A stretch of DNA of 64,000 bases from Micromonospora sp. NBRC 110009 (GCF_030518795.1 NZ_CP130427.1:3410001-3474000); one strand, 5' to 3'; numbered from the stretch's first letter, positions 7,038 through 16,017 are shown. A program made the numbers and translations. The notes: generated from the sequence alone by a model not told the origin.

Positions 7038-8420
7038 CTACCGGTGGGCGAGGGCGTCGACGGCCTTGCGGGCGGCGATCAGCACCGGATCCCAGACCGG
7101 GGCGTACGGCGGGGCGTAGCCCAGGTCCAGCGCGGTCATCTCGTCCACCGTCATGCCGTTCCACAGCGCCACGGCCAGCGCGTCGATCCGCTTGGCCGCC
7201 TCCGACCAGCCGACGATCTGCGCCCCGAGCAGCCGGCCGCTGGGCCGCTCGGCGATCAGCTTGACCGTCATCGGTCGGGCCCCGGGGTAGTAGCCGGCCC
7301 GGTTGGTCGACTCGGACAGCACCGTGACGAACTCGAAGCCGGCCGCGATGGCGTCCCGCTCCCGCAGCCCGGTCCGCCCCACCTCCAGGTCGCAGACCTT
7401 GGTGACCGCGGTGCCGATCACGCCGGGGAAGGTGGCGTACCCGCCGCCGATGTTGATGCCGGCGACCCGGCCCTGCTTGTTGGCGTGGGTGCCGAGGGGT
7501 ACGTGCACGGGCATGCCGCTGACCAGGTGCAGGGTCTCCACGCAGTCGCCGGCCGCCCAGACGCCGGAAACCTCGGGCACCCGCATCCGCCGGTCGCAGC
7601 GCACCCCGCCGGTCGGGCCGAGCGGCAGGCCGGCGGCCTTGGCCAGCCCGGTGTTCGGGCGTACGCCGAGACCCAGCACCACGACGTCGGCCGGCATCGG
7701 CCCCTCGTTGGTGACCACCGCCGCGACCCGGCCGTCCCGCTCCTCCACGCCGGTGACCGTCAGGCCGGTACGGATCGCGATGCCGATGCCGCGCATCGCT
7801 TCGGCGACCAGCTCAGCCATGTCCGGGTCCACCGTGGACATCGGCTGGGCGGCCTGCTCGACCAGGTCGACGGAGAGCCCGCGCTGGATGAGCGCCTCGG
7901 CCATCTCCACGCCGATGTAGCCGCCGCCGACCACCACCGCGCGGCGTGGCCGGGGCTCGCCGTCCAGCCAGTCCAGCAGCGCGGTGCCGTCGTCGAGGGT
8001 CTGCATCCCGAACACCCCGGCGGTGCCGCCGCGCGCCCAGTCGGGTTTTACCGGCACCGCGCCGGCCGCGTACACCAGGGCGTCGAAGCCCTCGCGCAGC
8101 TCGCCGCCGCCGTCGAGGTCCCGCGCGACCACCTCGCGGCGGTCCAGGTCGATGGCGGTGACCTCGTGCCGCAGCCGCACGTCGATGGCGAACTTCTCCC
8201 GGAAGGTCCCCGGGTCGCGGGCGATGAGCTGGTCCCGCTCCGGCACCACCCCGCTCACCCAGTACGGAATGCCGCAGGCCGAGTAGGAGATGAAGTGTCC
8301 CCGCTCGAAGGCGACGATCTCCAGGTCCGCCGGGTCACGGCGGCGTCGGGCCTGGGACGCCGCCGCCATTCCGGCCGCGTCCCCGCCAACGACGATCAGG
8401 CGCTCCGCCACGTGGCCCAT
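7038..8420 (-). CDS. FAD-dependent CoA-disulfide reductase-like oxidoreductase
   Basis: A 460-residue pyridine-nucleotide disulfide oxidoreductase. The N-terminal FAD dinucleotide fold is VVGGDAAGMAAASQ (10-23). The single active-site cysteine is in SYSACGIPYW (Cys49), the pattern of CoA-disulfide reductases and NADH oxidase/peroxidase relatives rather than a C-x4-C enzyme. A second NAD(P)H fold is VVVGGGYIGVEMAEAL. GVWAAGDCVE closes the FAD site, and a dimerisation domain follows. It probably helps keep low-molecular-weight thiols or persulfides reduced; the exact substrate is unknown. The start is ATG 8420, though GTG 8411 is also possible. Confidence 0.85.
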   Translation of the reverse strand: MGHVAERLIVVGGDAAGMAAASQARRRRDPADLEIVAFERGHFISYSACGIPYWVSGVVPERDQLIARDPGTFREKFAIDVRLRHEVTAIDLDRREVVARDLDGGGELREGFDALVYAAGAVPVKPDWARGGTAGVFGMQTLDDGTALLDWLDGEPRPRRAVVVGGGYIGVEMAEALIQRGLSVDLVEQAAQPMSTVDPDMAELVAEAMRGIGIAIRTGLTVTGVEERDGRVAAVVTNEGPMPADVVVLGLGVRPNTGLAKAAGLPLGPTGGVRCDRRMRVPEVSGVWAAGDCVETLHLVSGMPVHVPLGTHANKQGRVAGINIGGGYATFPGVIGTAVTKVCDLEVGRTGLRERDAIAAGFEFVTVLSESTNRAGYYPGARPMTVKLIAERPSGRLLGAQIVGWSEAAKRIDALAVALWNGMTVDEMTALDLGYAPPYAPVWDPVLIAARKAVDALAHR

Positions 8421-8451
8421 CCTGTCACGGGGAGATCCGGCGCGGGTCCGG

Positions 8452-9606
8452 TCAGCCCCGGGTCTGCCGGGCCACGTCCTCGACCACGTCGACCAGCCGA
8501 CCGGTGCGGGCGAACACCGCCCGCTGCCGTGCCGCGCCGCTGCCGTGCCGGCGCAGCCCGCCCAGCAGGTCGGTCACCTGGTCGAGGTCGCCGTGCCGCG
8601 CCAGTTCGGGACGGACCCGCTCGACCAGCCGGTCCAGCAGCTCCCAGGCGGGGCGCAGCTCGCCGTCGGTCAGGTCCACCCCGTCGCCCTCCAGCCCGTC
8701 GTGGGCCGCCCGCCAGTGCGCGGCGACCAGCAGGTGGTGGTCGGTGTTGATCGCCGGGCGGCCCTCGGCGATCTCCGTCAAGGACGTCGCCACCAGCGCC
8801 CGGACCAGGGCCGCCACCAGCACCGCGTCGTCCACCGAGGGGCAGACGTCGCCGATCCGGATCTCCACGGTCGGGTACCTCGCGGACAGCCGCGCGTACC
8901 AGTAGAGCATCCCCTCGTCGAGCATCACGCCGCTGGCGATGAGCTGCCGGATCAGCCGTTCGTAGTGCTCGTGGGAGTCCAGGTACGGGGTGGGCGCCAC
9001 CGACGGCCAGCGCTCCCACTCGACCGAGCGCCAGCTCGCGTACCCGGTTTCCTCGCCCTTGGCGAACGGCGAGTTGGCGGTGACCGCGTGCAGGATCGGC
9101 AGCCAGGGCCGGACGTGGTTGAGCACCCGCACCCCGGTGTCCGGGTCGGGGATGCCCACGTGCACGTGCATGCCGTTGTTGCCGGGTCCGGGCACCAGCA
9201 GCCGGAACCGCTCGATCATCCGGTCGAAGCGGGGCTTGTCCACCACCGGCGGGACCGGGCCGTCGACCGGGCCGGTGCCGATGGCCAGCAGCCGTACGCC
9301 GGCCCGCTCGGCGGCGTCGGCCAGCGCCGTGCGGAGCACCCCCAGCGAGTGCCGGATGGCGGACAGCTCCAGCCCGGGCGGGCTGCCGATCTCGATCTGG
9401 CTGGTCTGGAACTCCCGTTCCACCTGGCCGCGCAACTCGGCCGGCACCTGCTCCATGACCAGGTCGACGGCGGGTACGGCGGCGCCGGTGTGCGGGTCGG
9501 CCAGCAGGAACTCCTCCTCGACGCCGACCGTGAGAAGGTGCGTGCCGCCGCCCGGGGCGGCGCTCCGTTCCTGTTCCGCCACTGACCCGTCCATGGCCAC
9601 CACCAT
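8452..9606 (-). CDS. Carboxylate-amine ligase, YbdK/glutamate-cysteine ligase-2 family
   Basis: About 384 residues. The N-terminal GVEEEFLLAD is the ATP/metal-binding start of the GCS2 family. NNGMHVHVGIPD and EIRIGDVCPSVDDAVLV are further hallmarks. Relatives join glutamate to an amine such as cysteine with ATP. Actinomycetes normally use mycothiol rather than glutathione, so the physiological product here is uncertain. ATG 9606 or ATG 9594 could be the start; neither has a strong ribosome site. It is divergent from lysX with about 225 bp between them. Confidence 0.85.
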   Translation of the reverse strand: MVVAMDGSVAEQERSAAPGGGTHLLTVGVEEEFLLADPHTGAAVPAVDLVMEQVPAELRGQVEREFQTSQIEIGSPPGLELSAIRHSLGVLRTALADAAERAGVRLLAIGTGPVDGPVPPVVDKPRFDRMIERFRLLVPGPGNNGMHVHVGIPDPDTGVRVLNHVRPWLPILHAVTANSPFAKGEETGYASWRSVEWERWPSVAPTPYLDSHEHYERLIRQLIASGVMLDEGMLYWYARLSARYPTVEIRIGDVCPSVDDAVLVAALVRALVATSLTEIAEGRPAINTDHHLLVAAHWRAAHDGLEGDGVDLTDGELRPAWELLDRLVERVRPELARHGDLDQVTDLLGGLRRHGSGAARQRAVFARTGRLVDVVEDVARQTRG

Positions 9607-9831
9607 CCGATTCGTGTCTCGCGGCGCCGTGCCGCGACCGGGAGCCGTCGTGGGCGCCCTGTTACCCACCGTGTCGGCGGCGGGAAACGCCGGGCGGCGT
9701 GTCGCCGCCGCACGCCAAGGTTCCGCCCAGCTTCGGCGCGGATCGGGACAGCCGGGCGACGGGCAGGCGGCGTGACTACGATGGGCCGCGGCCGACGCCC
9801 CGGCGCGTCGCCGCCAGCGAGGGAGGCCGCG

Positions 9832-12800
9832 TTGACCCCGAGCCCCACGTCACAAAAGGTGACCGACGCCCGGCGTTCCGGCCGGGGGTGGCGTGGTCAG
9901 GTGCCCCGGGCCTTCGCCACCCTGCTCTGGGTGGTCGCGGCGGTCTGCGCGCTCGCCGCGTTGAGCAGCGCCGCCCGCCTCGAGTTCCAGCCGGTGCGCA
10001 CCGCGATCGACGCGCTGCTGGTGCCCGCCCCGGCCAACCTGGCGTACGCGGTCTTCCTCGGCACCCTCGCCGCGGCGGTGCGGCGGCGCAAGCGGCTGGC
10101 CCACTGGGTGCTGGTCGCCTATTTCAGCCTCACCCTGCTGGTGGGCGTGCTGGCCGGGGCGCTGCTGCTGGTGGTGGGGACCAACCGGCTCAACGAGGCC
10201 GCCGGGCGGCGGCTCTTCGGCACCCTGGAGACGGTCGGCGTCTGGGTCGGCATCGTCTTCGCCGCCGCCGCGCTGGCCCTGCTGCTGGCCGCCCGCCGCG
10301 AGTTCTACGCCCGGGTCCGCCCCGGCAGCGCGTGGCAGGCCCTCGGCGTCTTCCTCGGCCTGGCCGCCGTCTCGGTCGGGCTCGGCTACCTGCTGGTCCT
10401 CGCCGCGCCGGGCAGCCTGCACACCTGGTCGGACCGGCTGGGCTACGCGGTCGAGAAGGTGTTCGGTGGCGCGATCACGCTGGACCTGACCCGGCAGGGC
10501 CAGGCGCCCGGCTGGGTCAACCTGCTGCTCGGCGCCCTCGGTGCGCTCGCCTTCGTCGCCGGCCTGTTCACCCTGGTCCGCTCGCAGCGGGCACACGCGG
10601 TGCTGCACGCCGACGAGGAGGAGCGGATCCGTGAGCTGCTCGCCCGGTACGGCGAGCGGGACTCGCTGGGCTACTTCGCCACCCGCCGGGACAAGGCGGC
10701 CGTCTTCTCGCCGAGCGGCAAGGCGGCGATCACCTACCGGGTGGTCAACGGGGTGAGCCTGGCCAGCGGCGACCCGGTCGGTGACCCGGAGGCGTGGGGC
10801 CCGGCGATCGAGGCGTGGCTGGCCCGGGCCCGCGAGTACGCCTGGACCCCGGCGGTGCTCGGCGCCGGCGACGCCGGGGCGCGGGCGTACCACCGGCACG
10901 GCCTCAAGGTGCTCCAACTCGGCGACGAGGCGATCCTGCTGACCCGCGAGTTCGACCTGGACGGCCGGGACATGCGCCCGGTCCGCCAGGCGGTGCACCG
11001 GGTGGAGCGGGCCGGCTACACGGCCCGGGTCCGCCGGCACGCGGAGATCCCGCCGGAGGAGCTGTCCCGGCTGGCCGCGCTCGCCACGTCCTGGCGGGAC
11101 ACCGAGCACGAGCGGGGCTTCTCGATGGCGCTGGGCCGGCTCGGCGACCCGGCCGACGGTGACTGCGTGCTGGTCGAGGCGCGGGACGGCGAGGGCCGGG
11201 TGCGGGGGCTGCTGTCGTTCAGCCCGTGGGGTGCGCACGGGGTGTCGCTGGACCTGATGCGCCGGGATCGGAGCGCCGAGAACGGGATCACCGAGTTCAT
11301 GGTGGCGGCGCTGCTGACCACGGGCCCCCGCCTGGGGGTCGAGCGGGTGTCGTTGAACTTCGCGGCGTTCCGGTCGGTGTTCGAGCAGGGCGCCCGGATC
11401 GGCGCCGGCCCGGTGATCCGGCTCTGGCGGCACACCCTGCTCTTCTTCTCGCGCTGGTGGCAGCTGGAGTCGCTCTACCTCTCCAACGCCAAGTACCAGC
11501 CGCACTGGACCCCGCGCTACCTCTGCTTCGCCGAGCGCCGGGAGCTGGCCCGGGTGGGCATCGCGGCGGCGGCCGCCGAGGGCTTCCTCGGCCTGCCCGG
11601 CGGTCGGCCCGCCCCGCTGCACGGGGTGCCGCCGGCCGGCGGCGGGGTCGGGTTCGTGCCGCCGGCCGCCGCGACGGTCCGGGCCGTCCCGCCGCAGGCG
11701 GCCGAGGTGCCGCGGCCGGAGCAGATCCGGGTACGCCTGGCCAAGCTCGACCGGCTGCGCGCCGCGGGGGTGGACCCGTACCCGGTGGGCTACCCGCGGA
11801 CGGAGACCTGCGCGGCGGTGCGGGAGCGGCACGCCGGGCTGGCCCCGGACACCGGGACCGGGGAGACGGTGGCGGTGGCCGGCCGGGTGATGCTGGTCCG
11901 CGACCACGGCGGCGTCCTCTTCGCCACCGTCCGGGACGGCAGCGGCGACCTCCAGCTCATGCTGGAGCACGACCTGGACCGCTGGCGGGCCGCCGTCGAC
12001 ATCGGCGACCACGTCGGCGCCACCGGCGAGGTGTACGCGACGAAGCACGGCGAGGTGTCGCTGCGGGTCGCCGACTGGCGGCTCACCGCCAAGTGCCTGC
12101 GTCCGCTGCCGGACAAGCACCACGGGCTGGCCGATCCGGAGGCCCGGGTCCGGCAGCGCTACCTGGACCTGGCCATCAACGCCGACGCGCGCGACCTGTT
12201 GCGGGCCCGCGGCGCCGCCCTGCACAGCCTGCGCTCCTCGCTGGTCGGGCGGGGCTTCCTGGAGGTGGAGACGCCGGTCCTCCAGCGGGTGCACGGCGGG
12301 GCGAACGCCCGCCCGTTCGTCACCCACAGCAACGCGTACGACCTGCGGCTCAGCCTGCGCATCGCACCCGAGCTCTACCTGAAACGGCTGGCCGTGGGGG
12401 GCGTCGAGCGGGTGTACGAGCTGGGCCGGGCGTTCCGCAACGAGGGCGTCGACGCCACCCACAACCCGGAGTTCACCGTGCTGGAGGCGTACCAGGCGTA
12501 CGCCGACTACCAGGACATGCGCGAGCTGGCCCGGGAGCTGATCGTGGCGGCGGCGGTGGCGGTGCACGGCGCGCCGGTGGCCCGCCGCCCGCACGGCGGT
12601 GAGCTGGTCGACATCGGTGCCGAGTGGCCGGCCCGGACGGTCAACGAGGCGATCTCCGCCGCGCTGGGCGAGGAGGTCACCGCCGACACCGACGTGGCCG
12701 CGCTGCGCAAGCTCTGCGACGCGGCCGGGGTGCCCTACGACCCGCGCTGGGGGCGGGGCGCGGTGCTGCTGGAGCTCTACGAGCGGCTGGTCGAGCCGAG

Positions 12801-13167
12801 CACCGAGGTGCCCACCTTCTACCTGGACTTCCCGACCGACGTGTCGCCGCTGACCCGGCAGCACCGGCGCGACCCCCGGCTGGCCGAGCGGTGGGACCTG
12901 GTCGCCTTCGGGATGGAGCTGGGCACCGCGTACACCGAGCTGGTCGACCCGACCGAGCAGCGGCGCCGGCTCACCGCGCAGTCGCTGAAGGCGGCCGGCG
13001 GCGACCCGGAGGCGATGGAGCTGGACGAGGACTTCCTCACCGCCCTGGAGTACGCCATGCCGCCCACCGGCGGCCTGGGTCTCGGCGTGGACCGGCTGGT
13101 GATGCTGCTGACCGGCCGGTCGATCCGGGAGACCCTGCCGTTCCCGCTGGTCCGCGAGTCCTCCTGA
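9832..13167 (+). CDS. lysX: Bifunctional lysyl-tRNA synthetase / phosphatidylglycerol lysyltransferase
   Basis: About 1111 residues, close to mycobacterial LysX. The N-terminus has several membrane helices (about 20-240), then an MprF-like GNAT-type transferase domain (about 270-590) that moves lysine from Lys-tRNA onto phosphatidylglycerol. From about residue 630 a full class II LysRS follows: an OB-fold anticodon domain, motif 2 (FRNEGVDATHNPEFT) and motif 3 (GLGLGVDRLVMLLTG). The product lowers membrane charge and protects against cationic peptides. Start TTG 9832 is chosen for GGGAGG six bases upstream; GTG 9772 is an alternative. TACGAT at 9777-9782 is a candidate -10. Confidence 0.93.
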   Translation: MTPSPTSQKVTDARRSGRGWRGQVPRAFATLLWVVAAVCALAALSSAARLEFQPVRTAIDALLVPAPANLAYAVFLGTLAAAVRRRKRLAHWVLVAYFSLTLLVGVLAGALLLVVGTNRLNEAAGRRLFGTLETVGVWVGIVFAAAALALLLAARREFYARVRPGSAWQALGVFLGLAAVSVGLGYLLVLAAPGSLHTWSDRLGYAVEKVFGGAITLDLTRQGQAPGWVNLLLGALGALAFVAGLFTLVRSQRAHAVLHADEEERIRELLARYGERDSLGYFATRRDKAAVFSPSGKAAITYRVVNGVSLASGDPVGDPEAWGPAIEAWLARAREYAWTPAVLGAGDAGARAYHRHGLKVLQLGDEAILLTREFDLDGRDMRPVRQAVHRVERAGYTARVRRHAEIPPEELSRLAALATSWRDTEHERGFSMALGRLGDPADGDCVLVEARDGEGRVRGLLSFSPWGAHGVSLDLMRRDRSAENGITEFMVAALLTTGPRLGVERVSLNFAAFRSVFEQGARIGAGPVIRLWRHTLLFFSRWWQLESLYLSNAKYQPHWTPRYLCFAERRELARVGIAAAAAEGFLGLPGGRPAPLHGVPPAGGGVGFVPPAAATVRAVPPQAAEVPRPEQIRVRLAKLDRLRAAGVDPYPVGYPRTETCAAVRERHAGLAPDTGTGETVAVAGRVMLVRDHGGVLFATVRDGSGDLQLMLEHDLDRWRAAVDIGDHVGATGEVYATKHGEVSLRVADWRLTAKCLRPLPDKHHGLADPEARVRQRYLDLAINADARDLLRARGAALHSLRSSLVGRGFLEVETPVLQRVHGGANARPFVTHSNAYDLRLSLRIAPELYLKRLAVGGVERVYELGRAFRNEGVDATHNPEFTVLEAYQAYADYQDMRELARELIVAAAVAVHGAPVARRPHGGELVDIGAEWPARTVNEAISAALGEEVTADTDVAALRKLCDAAGVPYDPRWGRGAVLLELYERLVEPSTEVPTFYLDFPTDVSPLTRQHRRDPRLAERWDLVAFGMELGTAYTELVDPTEQRRRLTAQSLKAAGGDPEAMELDEDFLTALEYAMPPTGGLGLGVDRLVMLLTGRSIRETLPFPLVRESS

Positions 13168-13185
13168 GGGCGTGACCGGGGGTTC

Positions 13186-13191
13186 TAGGCT
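13186..13191 (+). promoter_or_regulatory. -10 box TAGGCT for a leaderless start at 13199
   Basis: TAGGCT ends 7 nt before GTG 13199, the spacing expected when transcription starts at the start codon. No ribosome binding site precedes that GTG. Confidence 0.5.
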
Positions 13192-13198
13192 GGGCGGT

Positions 13199-13495
13199 GT
13201 GCCGGGGATGCTGGTGGCGGTGACGAGCGCGTGGGCGTACGCCCTCGCCCAGCTCACCGTGCTCGCCGACCGCCCGGCCACGCTGCTCGCCGGTGCGGCG
13301 GTGGCGGCCGCGCTGCTGCTGGCCGCGCTGCTCGCGCTCCGGTCCCGGGCGGTGCCCGGCGCGCCCGGCGCGATGCGGCACGCGACCGCCCTGCGGGCCC
13401 GGGCCCGGGGCCGGCGGGTGCCCCGGCAGGCCGACCCGGACGCCGCCGGCCGGCCGCGTCCCCGCGCGCCCGGCGTGCGCCCCTCGGCCGCGTAG
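13199..13495 (+). CDS. Small membrane protein beside yidC (DUF6412-like)
   Basis: A 98-residue protein with a hydrophobic core (about residues 8-50) made of one or two helices, then a basic tail (ALRARARGRRVPRQADPDAAGRPRPRAP, core RARARGRRVPRQADPDAAGR). Its position directly before a YidC-like insertase recalls the small DUF6412 proteins of Micromonosporaceae; that assignment is from memory and tentative. Start GTG 13199 fits the upstream TAGGCT box; ATG 13208 is the alternative. The topology would suit a partner of the insertase, which is inference. Confidence 0.6.
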   Translation: MPGMLVAVTSAWAYALAQLTVLADRPATLLAGAAVAAALLLAALLALRSRAVPGAPGAMRHATALRARARGRRVPRQADPDAAGRPRPRAPGVRPSAA

Positions 13496-13618
13496 CGCTC
13501 CGCCCTCCCCGGGTCCATCGGGCACGGCGGGTGGCCACGCGGCCGGTTCCGTCGTCATCCACCCCGCTGGGACGCGTTGTCCCGACGGGGCATCCGGGAT
13601 CGGACCGAGGGGTTCCCC

Positions 13619-14362
13619 ATGCACGCCTTCGCACCACTGCACACGGCGGCGTCCGTCGCCGCCACCGTCGTCACCTGGCTCGCCGGCACGCTCGCCCCGC
13701 TGACCGGCGGGGCCGCCACGGCCGCCGCGATCGTCCTGTTCACCGTCGGGGTCCGGCTGCTGATCTCGCCGCTCAGCCTGGCCCAGGTCCGCGGGGAGCG
13801 GCGCCGCGCGGCGCTCGCCCCCGAGGTCCGCAAGCTCCAGCAGCGGCACGCCGACGACCCGGCCCGCCTGCAGAGCGAGCTGTTCGCGCTCTACCGGCGC
13901 GCCGGCGCCAACCCGGTCGCCGGCTGCCTCCCGGCCCTGTTGCAGGCGCCGTTCTTCCTGGTCATGTACCGCCTCTTCGCCACCGGCGACGGCGGCCCCA
14001 CCCTGCTCGACGAGCGGCTGGCCGGGGTGCCGCTGGGCTGGCACCTCGGCGACGGGCTCTCCACCTCGGTGGTGGCGGTCTTCGGGGTGCTGCTGGCCGC
14101 GCTGCTCGCCCTGGCCTGGTGGTCCGCGCGCCGCGCCCGCCGGGCGGCCGCGGCCACCGGCACCGTCGCCGGTACGCCCACCGACGGCCCCGGCGCCGCC
14201 GTGCTGGGCCGGCTGCTGCCACTGCTGCCGTACACGACGGTGCTGGTGGCCCTGGTGGTGCCGCTGGCCGCGGTGCTCTACCTCGTCACCACCACCGGCT
14301 GGACCGCGCTGGAGCAGGCGGTGCTGCGGCGACCGCGGGCGGAGTCCATCGACGTGCGTTGA
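13619..14362 (+). CDS. YidC/Oxa1-family membrane protein insertase
   Basis: A 247-residue YidC/Oxa1 domain protein. After an N-terminal helix, VRLLISPLSLAQVRGERR begins the conserved insertase core. QQRHADDPARLQSELFALY and GANPVAGCLPALLQAPFFLVMYRLF are typical of the hydrophilic groove and substrate slide. About five membrane segments are seen. The short actinomycete type lacks the large periplasmic domain of enterobacterial YidC. It is unlinked to rpmH/rnpA here, so it is probably a second YidC-like copy rather than the main one. Start ATG 13619 follows GAGGGG; longer extensions are unlikely. Confidence 0.85.
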   Translation: MHAFAPLHTAASVAATVVTWLAGTLAPLTGGAATAAAIVLFTVGVRLLISPLSLAQVRGERRRAALAPEVRKLQQRHADDPARLQSELFALYRRAGANPVAGCLPALLQAPFFLVMYRLFATGDGGPTLLDERLAGVPLGWHLGDGLSTSVVAVFGVLLAALLALAWWSARRARRAAAATGTVAGTPTDGPGAAVLGRLLPLLPYTTVLVALVVPLAAVLYLVTTTGWTALEQAVLRRPRAESIDVR

Positions 14363-14409
14363 CAAGTTGCGGGCGGGGGCGTAGAAAAACGCTCCAGAGA
14401 GCGCTCTCT
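14359..14409 (+). promoter_or_regulatory. Promoter with LacI-type operator for the GH16 gene
   Basis: TTGACA (14359-14364) and TAGAAA (14382-14387) are spaced by 17 nt, a near-consensus housekeeping promoter. It is followed at 14396-14409 by the perfect 14-bp palindrome AGAGAGCGCTCTCT, which would cover the transcription start. GAGCGC/GCGCTC half sites are characteristic of LacI-family sugar repressors such as CebR/CelR. The -35 overlaps the upstream stop codon. Confidence 0.8.
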
Positions 14410-14438
14410 TGCCCCCGTCCCCGCAGAGAGGCACCCCG

Positions 14439-15860
14439 ATGAGTCCTGCCCCGGCGGCGTCCGCCGCCCCGTCCGGCGTGCGCCGAGCGCGCCGGCTCCT
14501 CCCCCTCGCGGCCGTGCTCGCCACCACCACCGCACTGGCCACCGTCGCGATGACCGCTCACGCCGCCGTCCCGCCGCCCCCGTCCGGCTGGAGCCTGGTG
14601 TGGAGCGACGACTTCACCGGCGCGTCCGGCAGCCTGCCGTCCGCCGCCAACTGGATCATTGACACCGGCACCAGTTACCCGGGCGGCCCGGCCAACTGGG
14701 GCACCGGCGAGATCCAGACCTACACCGCGAACACCGCCAACCTGTCCCAGGACGGCGCCGGCAACCTGCGGATCACCCCGCTGAGGGACGGCGCCGGCCG
14801 GTGGACCTCGGCCCGGATCGAGACCGTCCGCACCGACTTCAAGCCGCCGGCCGGGGGAGTCCTGGCCATGGAGGGGCGGATCCAGATGCCCAACGTCACC
14901 GGCGCGGCGGCCGCCGGCTACTGGCCGGCGTTCTGGTCGCTCGGCTCGCCGTACCGGGGCAACTACCAGAACTGGCCGGGCATCGGCGAGATCGACGTGA
15001 TGGAGAACGTCAACGGGCTCAACCAGGTCTGGGGCACGCTGCACTGCGGCGTGGCCCCGGGCGGCCCGTGCAACGAGTTCAATGGCCTGGGCAACATCCG
15101 GGCCTGCCCGGGCAGCGCCTGCCAGGCGGCGTTCCACACCTACCGCACCGAGTGGGACGCCTCGGTCAGCCCGCAACAACTGCGCTGGTACGTGGACGGT
15201 CAGCTCTTCCACACCGTCAGCCAGAGCCAGGTCGGCGACCCGTACTGGGGTCAGATGACCAGCCACGGCGGCTACTTCCTGCTGCTCAACGTCGCGATGG
15301 GCGGCTCCTTCCCGAACGGGGTGGCCGGCTTCACCACGCCGACCGCGTCGACCGTCCCGGGCCGGCCGATGCTGGTCGACTACGTGGCCGTCTACGCCCG
15401 GGGCGGTGGCGGCAACCCGACCCCGTCCCCGACCACCCCGCCGCCGGGCGGCACGGTGGACCCGTACTCGACGATCCAGGCCGAGGCGTACGCGGCGCAG
15501 AACGGGGTGCAGGTGGAGGCGTGCGCCGAGGGCGGGCAGAACATCGGCTGGCTGGCCAACGGCGACTGGACCCGTTACGACAACGTCGACTTCGGCGCCA
15601 CCCCGCCGAGGGACTTCGTGGCCCGGGTCGCCTCCGGCGCGCCGGCCGCGGTGAGCGGGCTGGTCGAGGTCCGGGTGGACAGCCCGACGAGCGCCCCGAC
15701 CGGCAGCTTCGCCATCGCCAACACCGGCGGCTGGCAGAGCTGGCGCTCGGTGCCGGGCAACGTCACCCCGGTGACCGGCCGGCACACCGTCTACCTGACC
15801 TTCACCAGCGGCCAGGGTGCCGACTTCGTCAACGTCAACTGGTTCACCTTCCGCCACTGA
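14439..15860 (+). CDS. Secreted GH16 endo-beta-glucanase with CBM6
   Basis: 473 residues. A Sec signal peptide with an Arg-rich n-region ends near TAHA-AVP (about residue 42). The GH16 domain (about 45-330) has the catalytic signature GEIDVMEN with Glu184 nucleophile, Asp186 and Glu189 acid/base. A Pro/Thr linker leads to a C-terminal CBM6 (about 345-473, starting YSTIQAEAYAAQNGVQ). Such enzymes cut beta-1,3- or mixed-linked glucans such as laminarin in fungal and plant walls. The operator upstream suggests repression released by an oligosaccharide. It is followed by the chitinase, giving a small fungal-wall-degrading pair. Confidence 0.93.
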   Translation: MSPAPAASAAPSGVRRARRLLPLAAVLATTTALATVAMTAHAAVPPPPSGWSLVWSDDFTGASGSLPSAANWIIDTGTSYPGGPANWGTGEIQTYTANTANLSQDGAGNLRITPLRDGAGRWTSARIETVRTDFKPPAGGVLAMEGRIQMPNVTGAAAAGYWPAFWSLGSPYRGNYQNWPGIGEIDVMENVNGLNQVWGTLHCGVAPGGPCNEFNGLGNIRACPGSACQAAFHTYRTEWDASVSPQQLRWYVDGQLFHTVSQSQVGDPYWGQMTSHGGYFLLLNVAMGGSFPNGVAGFTTPTASTVPGRPMLVDYVAVYARGGGGNPTPSPTTPPPGGTVDPYSTIQAEAYAAQNGVQVEACAEGGQNIGWLANGDWTRYDNVDFGATPPRDFVARVASGAPAAVSGLVEVRVDSPTSAPTGSFAIANTGGWQSWRSVPGNVTPVTGRHTVYLTFTSGQGADFVNVNWFTFRH

Positions 15861-15865
15861 AGTGC

Positions 15866-15920
15866 AAGGAGGGGCCCCTTCTTAACGCCTCGCGTATAGG
15901 AAGGGGCCCCTGTTAACGCC
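15866..15920. repeat. Dispersed 3'-flank repeat, locus B (opposite orientation on the plus strand)
   Basis: Two core copies read on the minus strand: the complements of GGGGCCCCTTCTTAACGCC (15871-15889) and GGGGCCCCTGTTAACGCC (15903-15920), 32 nt apart. The AAGGAGGGGCCCC end lies about 5 nt after the GH16 stop codon. Confidence 0.85.
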
Positions 15921-15931
15921 TGGTTCCCCTC

Positions 15932-15960
15932 TGGACAGAAACAGTTAACAGTCTTAATAA
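15932..15960 (+). promoter_or_regulatory. Promoter of the GH18 chitinase gene
   Basis: TGGACA (15932-15937), a 17-nt spacer and TAATAA (15955-15960) form a strong housekeeping-type promoter in an unusually AT-rich patch. The spacer contains the near-palindrome CAGTTAACAG (15942-15951 region), a possible operator. Confidence 0.65.
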
Positions 15961-16017
15961 TGGGCGCTGACGTCGACGGTCATGAATCTCCCACCGCAAC
16001 GGTTCCTGGAGGACGCC

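Noticed and set aside
9850..13518. A 1222-codon open frame on the minus strand opposite lysX
   Set aside because: It is antisense to a gene with complete LysRS motifs. Long antisense frames are expected when third positions are almost all G/C, and its composition (His/Gln/Arg/Gly-rich, no domains) is that of a mirror frame.
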